From G963663775 sp963664255 (GTDB lineage Bacteria; Bacillota; Clostridia; Oscillospirales; Butyricicoccaceae), in the NCBI GenBank assembly GCA_963664255.1, contig OY760938.1, positions 806,001 through 870,000 on the forward strand: a DNA stretch of 64,000 nt, in the 5' to 3' direction. The notes below the pieces were generated by a model, which was not told the origin of the DNA, did not search any database, and saw only the letters and a program-made list of their open reading frames with translations. Numbering within the stretch: the first letter of the stretch is position 1; the number at the start of each line of letters is the position of its first letter. The position numbers were made by a program, and so were the translations under genes. Positions 1 through 9,054 of this stretch are shown here, piece after piece.

Positions 1-2046
1 GCGCAAAAAACCATCCACCTTGATGTCATAAGATAGTCCAATCATGGGGATACCCTGTGCCGCCGCAAACATCAGCGCGTGCAGACGCACCGCTACCACC
101 GCGCGCATCCGTGTGAGCAGTCCAATGGTTTCTTCAATGGTGCATCTCTGCCGCACTTCATAAAACGGGCACGTCAACCTTGCGGTGACCTTCAAGCTTG
201 CCGCCAAATCGGTGGGATGCTCAAACGGCAGGAACACCGGAATCAGTCCATACGTTGCATAGGCATATTCTGCCGCCTCTGCCATTTCTGCCGCCGCCCG
301 GTCAAGATTTTTCCATTTGCGAAGCGCAAAGCACATATATTTGCCATCCAGCGGAATTTCCTCACGAACAAACACACGGTCTATCACGTGCTCGGGTGCG
401 GGTGCAAGCTGCAGCGCAGGGTCCGCCGACAGGCGGATTTCCGGCCCTTGCACACACAGCTTTTGCAGTTCCTCACTGGAAGTAGCGTCGCGCAGGGTAA
501 TCAAATCCACACTGCTGCTGATGCACTTTGTGGCGATTTGCCGATTGCTTGGTTTATTGATGGGGCCGATGCCGCAGCCGTACATCATGACACGGCAGCC
601 CAGCTTTTTCGCAGCGTGCAGGGTATATAAATAATAATTCAGCGAGCGGGTGGAGGTCACATCCTGAATCAAGCTGCCGCCGCCGTTGACATAGACCACG
701 GCACGGCGCAGATGCCGATACATATTGAAGATGTCAAATGTATAGAGCGCACCCACCCGATACAGCACACGGGTTTCCTTTGGACGGCGCGACAGCACCC
801 AAATCGGAATGTCGCGGTCGAGTTGGCGCATTTCCTGCACGATAGCCTTGAGAATCGCCTCATCGCCGGTGTTGCCTTTTCCATACGCCCCGCAGATGAC
901 AACACCTTCCCGTTCTGTTTCATCGTGGTGAAACCGCTTCAGTGCGCGCCGATAGTTCTCCTCCTGCACGGCACACATATTTTGCAGCGAAAAGGTATCA
1001 CACGCTTTTTCATACAGCCGCTTTGCAAAGGTCTTTCGCAGGGCATCATCCTGTGTCAGCCGCACAATGCACTCTGCCAGCTTGTCCACATCCCCTGGAT
1101 TAAAGATAAAACCATTTTCCTCGGATTCAATGAGTTCGCTCAACCCACCAACATCAGTAGAAATCGTCACACAGCCCTCACGCACACCCTCGAGCACGGA
1201 ATACGGAAACCCTTCTGACAAAGAGGACAGCAGATTGATGTCAGACGCCGCAAAAAAATCCGATACATTCGACACCCATCCCGCAAACAGCACATCGCTT
1301 TGCGCGTGCAGCTCTCGGGTCAGCTTTTCCAACGGAGCACGTTCCTCGCCCTCTCCGGCAATGACCAGCTTGAGGTTGGGGCACTGCTTGCGTGCTTTCA
1401 CAAACGCCCGAATGGCAGTGCCAATGTCCTTCACCGCCGTCAAGCGTGCCGCCATACAGCACACCACAGCCTCCGGCTGCACAGCAAATTTCCAGTGCTC
1501 TGCAAAATAGGCGGTGCGGTCAAATGGTTCTGTGCGTGCGGTGAAATCCATGCCGTTGTAGATGCGGAACATCCGCATGGGGTCAAACCCCCGCTGTGCC
1601 AAAACCGTCAGCATTTGGTCCGCTACCGGCTGATAAAAATCCATGCGCCGCAAGGCGATGGCATTGGCTGTGCCAAACACGCACTGCCGCACCGGACTGC
1701 CCAGATAATCCAGCCGATAATCGGAATGCACCGTGGTAATGACAGGCACACCGCTTTCGCGCCGCACCATCGCCCCCATCAGATTGGCACGCGAGCCATG
1801 ACAATGGATGACATCCGGCCGAAACTCCCGAATCAGCTGCATCAATGCCTTGCGTGCACGAAACGGGTTCCAATATTTGATAATCTGCACTGGTATGCCT
1901 TGCTCCATTGCCTCGCGCGGAAAATCTCCCTCGCGGAAGCTGACCAGACACACCTCGTTATTTTTCATCAGCGCTTTTGCAAGCGACATGATATGAGTCT
2001 TTGCGCCGCCCACGTCGCCGCCGCCCATCATATGCAACAGTTTCAT
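1..2046 (-). CDS. GT4 glycosyltransferase fused to CsaB-type polysaccharide pyruvyltransferase (3' end outside window)
   Basis: One uninterrupted frame of 682 codons runs from the ATG at 2046 and is still open at base 1. Residues 1-375 form a GT-B family 4 glycosyltransferase: the N-terminal MMGGGDVGGAKTH loop, a GEGEER segment near 231 and the donor-site SEGFPYSVLEG near 277. From residue 381 the protein becomes a CsaB-like pyruvyltransferase, with GAYGKGNTGDEA at 386-397, NGGGSLIQDVTSTRS, and RLHALMFAAAQGIPMIGLSYD near the cut end. I checked that both halves share the frame. CsaB enzymes add ketal pyruvate to wall polysaccharide, often the anchor for SLH-domain proteins. Family members are normally a separate protein, so the fusion is unusual. 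It is divergent from galE and the flippase cluster, which fits surface-glycan assembly. Confidence 0.88.
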   Translation of the reverse strand, partial: MKLLHMMGGGDVGGAKTHIMSLAKALMKNNEVCLVSFREGDFPREAMEQGIPVQIIKYWNPFRARKALMQLIREFRPDVIHCHGSRANLMGAMVRRESGVPVITTVHSDYRLDYLGSPVRQCVFGTANAIALRRMDFYQPVADQMLTVLAQRGFDPMRMFRIYNGMDFTARTEPFDRTAYFAEHWKFAVQPEAVVCCMAARLTAVKDIGTAIRAFVKARKQCPNLKLVIAGEGEERAPLEKLTRELHAQSDVLFAGWVSNVSDFFAASDINLLSSLSEGFPYSVLEGVREGCVTISTDVGGLSELIESEENGFIFNPGDVDKLAECIVRLTQDDALRKTFAKRLYEKACDTFSLQNMCAVQEENYRRALKRFHHDETEREGVVICGAYGKGNTGDEAILKAIVQEMRQLDRDIPIWVLSRRPKETRVLYRVGALYTFDIFNMYRHLRRAVVYVNGGGSLIQDVTSTRSLNYYLYTLHAAKKLGCRVMMYGCGIGPINKPSNRQIATKCISSSVDLITLRDATSSEELQKLCVQGPEIRLSADPALQLAPAPEHVIDRVFVREEIPLDGKYMCFALRKWKNLDRAAAEMAEAAEYAYATYGLIPVFLPFEHPTDLAASLKVTARLTCPFYEVRQRCTIEETIGLLTRMRAVVAVRLHALMFAAAQGIPMIGLSYDIKVDGFLR

Positions 2047-2289
2047 AATGTTAAAACAGGAAAAACCTGTGCCTGCCCTTCTGTTTGAAAATGAATTTGA
2101 CCTTTATTATATATGATTCCCGCCTGTTTTTCAATTCCTTCCATCAAAATAGTGCAGATAGCTTTTCCTTTTCTCAATCGTATGGTATAATAAAATAGTA
2201 TGCTTTCCTTCGGTTTTCGGTTCGGGAAAGCGTTATTCATCTTTACTACCAATGCTTATTAGCGTTTTTTAGAATGGGGCGTTTTTTTT

Positions 2290-3303
2290 ATGCAAACAAT
2301 CTTATTGGTCGGCGGTGCGGGCTTTATCGGCAGCCATACCTGTGTGGCACTGCTGCACGCTGACTTCCACGTTATCATACTCGACAATTTTTCCAATTCT
2401 TCCGAAGAGGTACTATCCTATATCGCCGAAATTTCCGGCAAGCAGCCGCAGCTGTATCGTGGCGATATGCGGGATGAGGCTTTGCTGCACCAAATTTTTG
2501 CCGAAAATACGATTGATGCAGTCATCCTGCTGGCAGGGCTGAAGGCCGTTGGCGAATCCACCCAAAAGCCGCTGGAATACTATTCCTGCAACCTTGGCGG
2601 CACGCTTGCCCTCTGCCGTGCAATGGCACAGGCAAACTGCAAATGTATGATTTTCTCTTCCTCGGCTACCGTATATGGGATGCACAACCCCGCGCCATAC
2701 ACCGAAGATATGCCGCTCTCTGCCACCAACCCCTATGGCTACAGCAAGGTGATGATTGAGCAAATGCTGCAGGATTTTGCCGCGGCAGACAGCAGCTGGC
2801 ACATCGTTTCTCTGCGGTATTTCAATCCTATTGGTGCACATCCAAGCGGGCTCATCGGCGAAAAACCCAATGGCATCCCCAATAATCTGCTGCCCTATAT
2901 CGCACAGGTGGCATCGGGCACGCTGCCCCATTTGCAGGTGTTCGGCAATGATTATCCCACCCCCGACGGCACAGGTGTGCGGGACTATATCCACGTGGTT
3001 GACCTCGCCGAAGGTCATGTTGCCGCACTGCGCTATGCCGTAGCCCATGCCGGCTGTGAAGCCATCAATTTGGGCACAGGGCAGGGTTACAGCGTTCTGG
3101 AAATGGTGCACGCCTTTGAAGCGGCAAGCGGGCGTTCTGTTCCATATGCCATCGCACCGCGCCGCGCAGGGGACATTGCATCCTGCACGGCAAGTGTGGA
3201 CAAGGCGGCGCAGCTGCTTGGCTGGAGAGCGACCCACACGCTTGCTGAAATGTGTCAAGACAGCTGGCATTTCACGCAAAAAAGCAATGCGGCGCACACA
3301 TAA
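2290..3303 (+). CDS. galE: UDP-glucose 4-epimerase
   Basis: The 337-residue length is typical of GalE. This is an extended short-chain dehydrogenase with the NAD-binding GGAGFIGSH at residues 8-16, catalytic Ser around 124 in FSSSATVYG, and the YxxxK pair at Y149/K153. It interconverts UDP-glucose and UDP-galactose (possibly also the N-acetyl forms) in the cytoplasm, supplying sugar donors. It lies head-to-head with the GT4-CsaB gene and upstream of a membrane protein and a flippase, suggesting a role in a cell-surface polysaccharide. The ribosome site is weak (a GGGGCG about 10 bases before ATG). A -10 TATAAT lies at 2186-2191. Confidence 0.95.
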   Translation: MQTILLVGGAGFIGSHTCVALLHADFHVIILDNFSNSSEEVLSYIAEISGKQPQLYRGDMRDEALLHQIFAENTIDAVILLAGLKAVGESTQKPLEYYSCNLGGTLALCRAMAQANCKCMIFSSSATVYGMHNPAPYTEDMPLSATNPYGYSKVMIEQMLQDFAAADSSWHIVSLRYFNPIGAHPSGLIGEKPNGIPNNLLPYIAQVASGTLPHLQVFGNDYPTPDGTGVRDYIHVVDLAEGHVAALRYAVAHAGCEAINLGTGQGYSVLEMVHAFEAASGRSVPYAIAPRRAGDIASCTASVDKAAQLLGWRATHTLAEMCQDSWHFTQKSNAAHT

Positions 3304-3351
3304 ATTTTCACCATTTTACTTTACGGAGGGCGCATTCTGCGCGCAAACAAT

Positions 3352-5220
3352 ATGCAAAAGCCAATCGATTATTTGCAATATTTGTATGTCTGGTTCTATA
3401 TGGCGTTCCGTTCTCCATCGGTGCGCCGTTTGATACTCAAGACCGTATACAGCATCCTTTTTCTCACCGCTTTTGGCGCATCCCTTTCGTTCATGCACAG
3501 CAGTGCTGTGTCGGAAACGACCACCAATGTCACCCAGCGCAATCTGCCGCTGACCATTGGCAGCCACTCCGCCATCCTCACCCTGCGGGTGCAGGATACC
3601 ACTTGGCAAATGGGCACACCTGCGGTTTCCCCCACGGAATATCGGCAGCTGCGCAAGCGCACCGTCACCACCATCCCGCTGTATCAAGCAACCACACCCG
3701 CTTTGAACGATACCTATACCACAACTGGTACCTTAACGATTACGCTGGACAAAATCGACCAGAATGTCGTGCTGTATCTGCAATCGGATGCCAACTGTGC
3801 TGTAGAGGCGGTTTTATTTTCTGATTCAACCCAAGACCCTACTATACGCAGTGTCAACTCCAAGGACACCACGCTTGCAGCTGCCCAAAGTGCACTTCTG
3901 AACACAGCCTATGCCCCCGACAGTGCCTACTATATCGAATCTGATGATTTCCATCTGTATACCTCTCGTTTGGATGGTCTGATGGCACTCGGCAGCACGG
4001 TATATGCCTGCACCACTCCCGCCGAAGGGATTACGCTTTCCCGCGCCGCTGACGATACCCTCTCGGTCAGCGTGCCACTGCAAGGTACACCCGATGCCCT
4101 CTCTGTTTGCACCATGGTGCTGACGAGCGGGGTGCTTGCCGATTGGAGCGAACCGCTCGCCGCATCCACCGCATTGACGATGGACGCCACCGAAAATAAT
4201 TTTCACATCCTGCCGGATGGGGTCTATCAATACGAACCGACCACCTATTCCCCGCGCCTGACCGCAGATGACACACAGGCGCATATCTATCTGTCTGCGG
4301 CGGCTTGGCTGCTCGGTCCTTGTGCGGATATTCACAGCGGTTCTGTGTTCAACACCATCGGCAAATCCATTTTGTATTCCTATCTCGACCGCATCAATGA
4401 CAGCGGCTTCATCCCCACGCAGCCAACCTCCACCTGGCTTTCCGAAGACCATGGCATTACAGGCGGATTTTATGACACACGTTTTAACTTTGATACGATT
4501 CGCTGTTTGATTTATGCAGACAAATTCTGGAATGATGCCACCATCTCACAGGGTGTGCATAAAATGCTGCAATTTTATCTGCAATTTGCGGAAAGCACCG
4601 CATTCACCGCAAATGGTCTGCCCTTCGTGCCGGATTATGGGCATCCTCTGCCCGATACCTTGACCCACACGCAAGCAGAACCTTCCTGTTCTCTGAATCA
4701 TTATTTGACCGAGGGCACTTTCCTGCTGCGCGCAGGCTATTGGTATCAAAACCCCACGTATTTCAAGCGTGGTCTGCAAATTTTGGACACGCTCAACCAA
4801 AGCGCGGCTTCGTGGATTCGCCCCACCGGCGATTTGTGGTATGCCATTCGTCCCGATGGTCAAATGGAGAAAAACGATTATATCGAGGTCACCTATTCCG
4901 ATTTGGCGAGCACGCTTTCCATGCTGAAAAAGCTGGGATTGTCCGACCGCTATGCAGGGCTGCAATCGCTGTATGCCAGCAAGCAGGATTGGCTGCGGCG
5001 TGCTGGCTATACCGATGTGATTCCCCAATACACGGTGGAAACCCGCAATACCCCGACCGTGGACGCGATGGAATGGCTGCTGCTTTCCCAGTCTAACCGC
5101 CACTTTGCGTCTGATATGCGCTATTCTCTGCTTTCCGAAGAGATGCGGCAGACATTACTGCCCTCGCCGCAGTCTGTCTTTCTCTCGTTTGAAAATCCCA
5201 TGGTGACCTCCACAAACTGA
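3352..5220 (+). CDS. Membrane-anchored extracellular protein of unknown function in polysaccharide cluster
   Basis: About 622 residues. A short basic cytoplasmic N-terminus is followed by one membrane segment near residues 27-48 (ILKTVYSILFLTAFGASLSF), and the rest should lie outside the cell. The middle is Thr/Ser-rich and beta-like. The last 300 residues are helix-rich and aromatic (GFIPTQ, HGITGGFYDTRFNFDTIRC, GDLWYAIRPDG), which resembles alpha/alpha-toroid carbohydrate enzymes, but I recognise no specific family. The good GGAGG at 3325-3329 lies too far from this ATG. An in-frame ATT at 3334 or CTG at 3337 is better spaced, so the true start may be a rare codon. The gene sits between galE and a flippase, hinting at glycan modification or transport. 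Confidence 0.72.
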   Translation: MQKPIDYLQYLYVWFYMAFRSPSVRRLILKTVYSILFLTAFGASLSFMHSSAVSETTTNVTQRNLPLTIGSHSAILTLRVQDTTWQMGTPAVSPTEYRQLRKRTVTTIPLYQATTPALNDTYTTTGTLTITLDKIDQNVVLYLQSDANCAVEAVLFSDSTQDPTIRSVNSKDTTLAAAQSALLNTAYAPDSAYYIESDDFHLYTSRLDGLMALGSTVYACTTPAEGITLSRAADDTLSVSVPLQGTPDALSVCTMVLTSGVLADWSEPLAASTALTMDATENNFHILPDGVYQYEPTTYSPRLTADDTQAHIYLSAAAWLLGPCADIHSGSVFNTIGKSILYSYLDRINDSGFIPTQPTSTWLSEDHGITGGFYDTRFNFDTIRCLIYADKFWNDATISQGVHKMLQFYLQFAESTAFTANGLPFVPDYGHPLPDTLTHTQAEPSCSLNHYLTEGTFLLRAGYWYQNPTYFKRGLQILDTLNQSAASWIRPTGDLWYAIRPDGQMEKNDYIEVTYSDLASTLSMLKKLGLSDRYAGLQSLYASKQDWLRRAGYTDVIPQYTVETRNTPTVDAMEWLLLSQSNRHFASDMRYSLLSEEMRQTLLPSPQSVFLSFENPMVTSTN

Positions 5221-5267
5221 CCACCGTTTTCCTATGCTTCGCAGCGCATCGAAAGGAGCCTGTTATT

Positions 5268-6725
5268 TTGGCAAATCATACGCAATCCATGACACGAAAC
5301 GCCCTGCTTTTCCTGCCTGCAAAGGTTTTGGAGGGCATTTTGGTCATTGCCTGTTCCTCGCTTTACACGCATATTTTCACCAAGGATGCCGTGGGCACCT
5401 TTGGCATTGTCAACACCTCGGTGCAGTTTGCCTATCTGCTTCTGGCGGGTTGGATGGCAAACGCCGCCAACCGTTATGTGGGCGAAGAATACCACAAAGA
5501 CGCCGGACAAACCCTGTTTTCCACCGTTTCTGCGATTTATCTCTGTATCGGCGTGGTCGCAGCCTTGTTCTGTGCAGTTCTGTCCTATCAAACCGCAGAC
5601 ATGACCTATGCCGCAGGTGCGCTGATGTTTCTCAGCTATACCGTGTTTCAAATTTTGAATGCAGCACTGATTCAGCTGGGGCGCGTGCTACCGTCCATTG
5701 TGCTCTCGCTCACCTCCGCCTGCTGTAAGCTTGCCATTGCGTATCTTGTAGTTGGGCACATGGAAAATGGATACCCCTCCGCCTATCCTGCAATTTTCGC
5801 CAACACCATCGCAGACGGCGTTGCGGGCATCGGTGCGATGCTTGCGCTTTCCCTCCCTACCATTGCACGGCTGCGCTTTTTTTCAGCGCCGATGCTTCGT
5901 CAGCTGCTGCACTATGGCTTTCCGCTGATGGGGGTATCCATTTCTGTAGGATTGCTCAACCAAATCGATAAATATCTGGTCACCGGATATTATGGAGAAG
6001 CCTTGTTTGGCATTTACACCTCCAACAACGCCATTGCGTCTGGTGTGTTCACCATGCTGTCGGTCGGCATCATGCGCGGGGTCTACCCTGCGGTGCTGCA
6101 GGGCTGGCGAGAGGGTGGACAGGCAAAGGCAAAGCCCCTGCTGGATGCTGGTGTAAGGCTGTATCTGCTGGTCGCCCTGCCTGCGGTTGCCGGACTTTCG
6201 GCGATTGCCCTGCCGCTTTCCCGCTTTCTCTTTGCCGATGGATACGATGTCGGTGCGCCTGTCATTGCCTACACTTCCCTTGCCATGCTGTTTATGGGGC
6301 TCACGGAGTACGCCAACAAGGCCTATGAACTAGAGCAATCCACGCTTTCGGTGCTGCAAAACAGTGCGGCGTCAGCTGTGGTGAAAGTGCTGGCTTCCAT
6401 GCTCCTATTGCCCACATTCGGGTTTATTGGCGGTGCGATTGGCTCTGTCATTGCGTTTGCAGTGTATTTTTTCCTAACGGTTTTGCGCGTGCGCAAACGC
6501 TTTCTGTTCCATATCGCCCTGTCAACCCTTTTGCGCATCTCGGGCAGCGCTCTGCTGTGCGGTGCGGCAGCCTTTGGAATGACCCAGCTGCCCCTGCCGT
6601 CTGCCCTCCAGCTGCTGCTTGGTATTCTGGCAGGCGGGGTTGTGTACACCGCCTCCATTGTGCTTTGCGGAGAAGGACGTGCAGAATTTGAGGCCCTTTG
6701 CCGTAAAGTTCTGCACCGCACATGA
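5268..6725 (+). CDS. Polysaccharide flippase-like membrane protein (MATE/MOP superfamily)
   Basis: 485 residues with about 12-14 hydrophobic segments, typical of Wzx/MurJ-type flippases in the MOP superfamily. The N-terminus (MTRNALLFLPAKVLEGILVIACSS) and the NQIDKYLVTGYYGEALFGIY segment resemble polysaccharide biosynthesis proteins. It probably moves a lipid-linked oligosaccharide across the membrane. The start is a TTG at 5268, chosen because AAAGGAG lies about 10 bases upstream. It follows the unknown anchored protein by 47 bases and probably shares its transcript. The exact cargo cannot be read from the sequence. Confidence 0.85.
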   Translation: MANHTQSMTRNALLFLPAKVLEGILVIACSSLYTHIFTKDAVGTFGIVNTSVQFAYLLLAGWMANAANRYVGEEYHKDAGQTLFSTVSAIYLCIGVVAALFCAVLSYQTADMTYAAGALMFLSYTVFQILNAALIQLGRVLPSIVLSLTSACCKLAIAYLVVGHMENGYPSAYPAIFANTIADGVAGIGAMLALSLPTIARLRFFSAPMLRQLLHYGFPLMGVSISVGLLNQIDKYLVTGYYGEALFGIYTSNNAIASGVFTMLSVGIMRGVYPAVLQGWREGGQAKAKPLLDAGVRLYLLVALPAVAGLSAIALPLSRFLFADGYDVGAPVIAYTSLAMLFMGLTEYANKAYELEQSTLSVLQNSAASAVVKVLASMLLLPTFGFIGGAIGSVIAFAVYFFLTVLRVRKRFLFHIALSTLLRISGSALLCGAAAFGMTQLPLPSALQLLLGILAGGVVYTASIVLCGEGRAEFEALCRKVLHRT

Positions 6726-6731
6726 TTTTTC

Positions 6732-6812
6732 TTGAATTTTCGATAGGCAAATGATACAATACATATAAATGTCTGATGCTTGCCGTCTTTCCGTGATGCG
6801 GCAGACGGAACA
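6732..6812 (+). promoter_or_regulatory. aspS promoter and leader hairpin
   Basis: TTGAAT at 6732-6737 and TACAAT at 6755-6760 are 17 bases apart. The leader contains a CCGTCT...AGACGG hairpin (about 6785-6809) shortly before the ribosome site. I see no riboswitch or T-box signature here. Confidence 0.6.
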
Positions 6813-6840
6813 GTTTGAATAATACAGAGAGGCGAATACT

Positions 6841-8163
6841 ATGGAATTTATTAGTGAACCCAATCAATATATTGATGCAATCGAGCTTGCTTCTTCCAAC
6901 ATCGGCAAAGAAATCTCTTTTAGCGGCACGATTCACCGCGTGCGCGATATGTCTGATTTTGCATTTGTTGTAGTGCGTGTGGACCGCGGTTTAATACAGT
7001 GCATGATGGACGATACGGTCAGCGGCATTTCCAAAGCCGAGGTAAAGGACGGCATGGTGGTGCACGTCACCGGCAGTGTCCGCGAAGAGCCACGCGCCGA
7101 GCATGGCTTTGAAGTGGTGCTGTCCGCCATCGAAATTCTGGCAAAACCGGCAGAACAGCTACCAATTCCGCTTGGAAAAAAGTACATGGGGCTTTCTCTG
7201 GATGTCGATTTGCCGCTGCGTCCCATTTCTCTGCGCCATCCCAACAAGCGTGCGGTGTTCCGCATTCAGGCGGCAATCGCAGACGGCTTTGCAGAATATA
7301 TGCTGTCCCAAGGCTTCACCCACATCCATACCCCGAAAATTGTATCTGCAGGCGCAGAGGGCGGCGCGAATATCTTTAAGCTGGATTATTTCGGTCAGCA
7401 GGCGTATTTGGCGCAGTCCCCGCAGTTCTATAAGCAGTATACTGCCGGCATCTTCGGCCGCGTGTTTGAAATCGGCAATGTCTATCGTGCTGAACGTCAC
7501 AACACCAGCCGTCATTTGAACGAGTATATCGGTTTGGACTTTGAAATGGCGTATATCGACTCCATGTATGATGTCATGCAGATGGAAACCGGCATGCTGA
7601 AATATGTCATGCAATATTTGGACATCCACTGTAAGCCGGAGCTGGAGCTGCTCAAAACCGAGCTTCCTGTCATTGACACCATCCCCACCATCACCTTTAT
7701 GGAAGCAAAGGATATTATGATGGAGGAATTTGCACACAAATCCAAAAACCGTTATGATTTGAATCCGGATGAAGAAGTGATGCTGTGCAAGTGGGCAAAG
7801 GACAAGCACAACAGTGATTTTGTTTTTGTCACCCATTTCCCATCCTCCAAGCGTCCGTTCTATGCCATGGATGATGCCGCTGACCCGAAATACGCGCTGT
7901 CTTTCGACCTGCTGTTCCGCGGTTTGGAAATCACCACCGGCGGTCAGCGTATTCATGACTATCATGAGCAAATGCAAAAGCTTGCCGACCGCAACATGGA
8001 CCCTGCGTTGTTTGAGTCCTTCACCATGCTGCACAAGTATGGTATGCCGCCGCATGGCGGTCTGGGTCTGGGTCTGGAGCGCTTGACGATGCAGCTTCTA
8101 AAGCAGCAAAATGTGCGTGATGCTTCCATGTTCCCGCGTGATATGTCCCGCTTGGTGCCATAA
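6841..8163 (+). CDS. aspS: Aspartyl-tRNA synthetase, archaeal-type (probably non-discriminating)
   Basis: 440 residues, the short archaeal/eukaryotic AspRS form that lacks the GAD insertion of the ~590-residue bacterial enzyme. An N-terminal OB-fold anticodon domain occupies about 1-110 and is followed by a class II catalytic core. Motif 2 is YRAERHNTSRH at 215-225 and motif 3 is GLGLGLERLTMQLL from about 407. The enzyme charges tRNA-Asp. This class often also charges tRNA-Asn, leaving GatCAB to amidate it; that specificity is inferred, not shown here. The gene is monocistronic, with a promoter upstream and a strong terminator downstream. Confidence 0.93.
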   Translation: MEFISEPNQYIDAIELASSNIGKEISFSGTIHRVRDMSDFAFVVVRVDRGLIQCMMDDTVSGISKAEVKDGMVVHVTGSVREEPRAEHGFEVVLSAIEILAKPAEQLPIPLGKKYMGLSLDVDLPLRPISLRHPNKRAVFRIQAAIADGFAEYMLSQGFTHIHTPKIVSAGAEGGANIFKLDYFGQQAYLAQSPQFYKQYTAGIFGRVFEIGNVYRAERHNTSRHLNEYIGLDFEMAYIDSMYDVMQMETGMLKYVMQYLDIHCKPELELLKTELPVIDTIPTITFMEAKDIMMEEFAHKSKNRYDLNPDEEVMLCKWAKDKHNSDFVFVTHFPSSKRPFYAMDDAADPKYALSFDLLFRGLEITTGGQRIHDYHEQMQKLADRNMDPALFESFTMLHKYGMPPHGGLGLGLERLTMQLLKQQNVRDASMFPRDMSRLVP

Positions 8164-8169
8164 TTTCTC

Positions 8170-8208
8170 CCCCTTCTCTTTTAAAACCAAAAGAGAAGGG
8201 GCTTTTTT
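8170..8208 (+). terminator. aspS terminator
   Basis: A 13-bp perfect stem (CCCCTTCTCTTTT, 6-base loop, AAAAGAGAAGGGG) is followed by a C and then TTTTTT. The U-tract is on the aspS side only. The opposing ung gene ends just beyond it. Confidence 0.92.
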
Positions 8209-8223
8209 CATCCCCTTCTCTGC

Positions 8224-8901
8224 TCAATCGCACTGGCTCAAATCCCAATCCACGGGTTCTATCCCACGCTCATATAAAAATTCGTTCGCCTTGGAAAAAT
8301 GGTGGCAGCCAAAAAAACCTTGGTATGCCGACAGCGGCGATGGGTGTGCGGTTTCCAGAACCAAATGCTTTGGATTGGTAATCAGCTGCTTTTTTGCCCT
8401 TGCATTGGCACCCCACAGCAGAAATACCGTTGGTACATCTCGTGCATCCAGCTTTTGAATAATTTCATCGGTAAAGGCTTCCCACCCAAGATTTTTATGG
8501 CTGTTCGGCTGCCCTTCCCGCACGGTCAGCACGCTGTTGAGCAGCAGCACCCCACGCTTTGCCCACGCGGTGAGTTCGCCCGAGGGCGGCGTATCAATGA
8601 AAACATCCGCCTGCAGCTCTTTAAAAATGTTTTTTAGGCTTGGGGGAGGCTGCACCCCTGCCCGCACCGAGAAACAAAGTCCATGCGCCTGCCCTGCGCC
8701 GTGATAAGGGTCCTGCCCTAACAGCACCACCTTCACCGCATCATAATCGGTATAGCGCAGTGCATTGAAAATATCTTCTTTCGGCGGGTAAATGGTATAT
8801 GTTTCATACTCTTTTTTCAAATGATAGCGAATTTTTCCGTAATTTTCGCCTTGCAGTGTGTCCCGCAGCATTTCATCCCAATGGTTGCCCAACTCTAACA
8901 T
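8224..8901 (-). CDS. ung: Uracil-DNA glycosylase, family 1
   Basis: 225 residues, the usual size. The water-activating loop GQDPYHG at 62-68 carries the catalytic Asp64. The uracil-recognition Asn lies in LLLNSVLTVR, and the leucine loop HPSPLSAYQGFFGCHHF begins at about 186. The enzyme removes uracil from DNA to start base-excision repair. The gene stands alone, convergent with aspS. Confidence 0.96.
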   Translation of the reverse strand: MLELGNHWDEMLRDTLQGENYGKIRYHLKKEYETYTIYPPKEDIFNALRYTDYDAVKVVLLGQDPYHGAGQAHGLCFSVRAGVQPPPSLKNIFKELQADVFIDTPPSGELTAWAKRGVLLLNSVLTVREGQPNSHKNLGWEAFTDEIIQKLDARDVPTVFLLWGANARAKKQLITNPKHLVLETAHPSPLSAYQGFFGCHHFSKANEFLYERGIEPVDWDLSQCD

Positions 8902-8961
8902 AATCGCCCCATGCTCCTTGCTCTTTTTTTCTATTGTATCATATTTTTTGCAAATCCACTA

Positions 8962-9020
8962 TTGACATTCTTCACACACATGGTATACTCTATCTGTACT
9001 AACACATATAGTACAGATAG
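8962..9020 (+). promoter_or_regulatory. Promoter with perfect palindromic operator for the GntR/ABC operon
   Basis: TTGACA (8962-8967) and TATACT (8984-8989) are 16 bases apart. Starting one base after the -10 box is a perfect inverted repeat with 12-bp arms, CTATCTGTACTA (8990-9001) and TAGTACAGATAG (9009-9020), separated by 7 bases. It covers the expected transcription start. The position and symmetry fit an autoregulatory site for the YtrA-type GntR protein encoded directly downstream; binding is inferred. Confidence 0.85.
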
Positions 9021-9054
9021 TACACCAACCCGTTCCACAGAGAGGAGGGGACTT

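Noticed and set aside
1300..2088. Open frame of 262 codons on the + strand
   Set aside because: Antisense to the GT4-CsaB fusion, whose frame carries clear family motifs; the + frame is rich in His, Cys and Arg without domain content.
2413..3297. 294-codon open frame on the minus strand
   Set aside because: Antisense shadow of galE with no recognisable domain.
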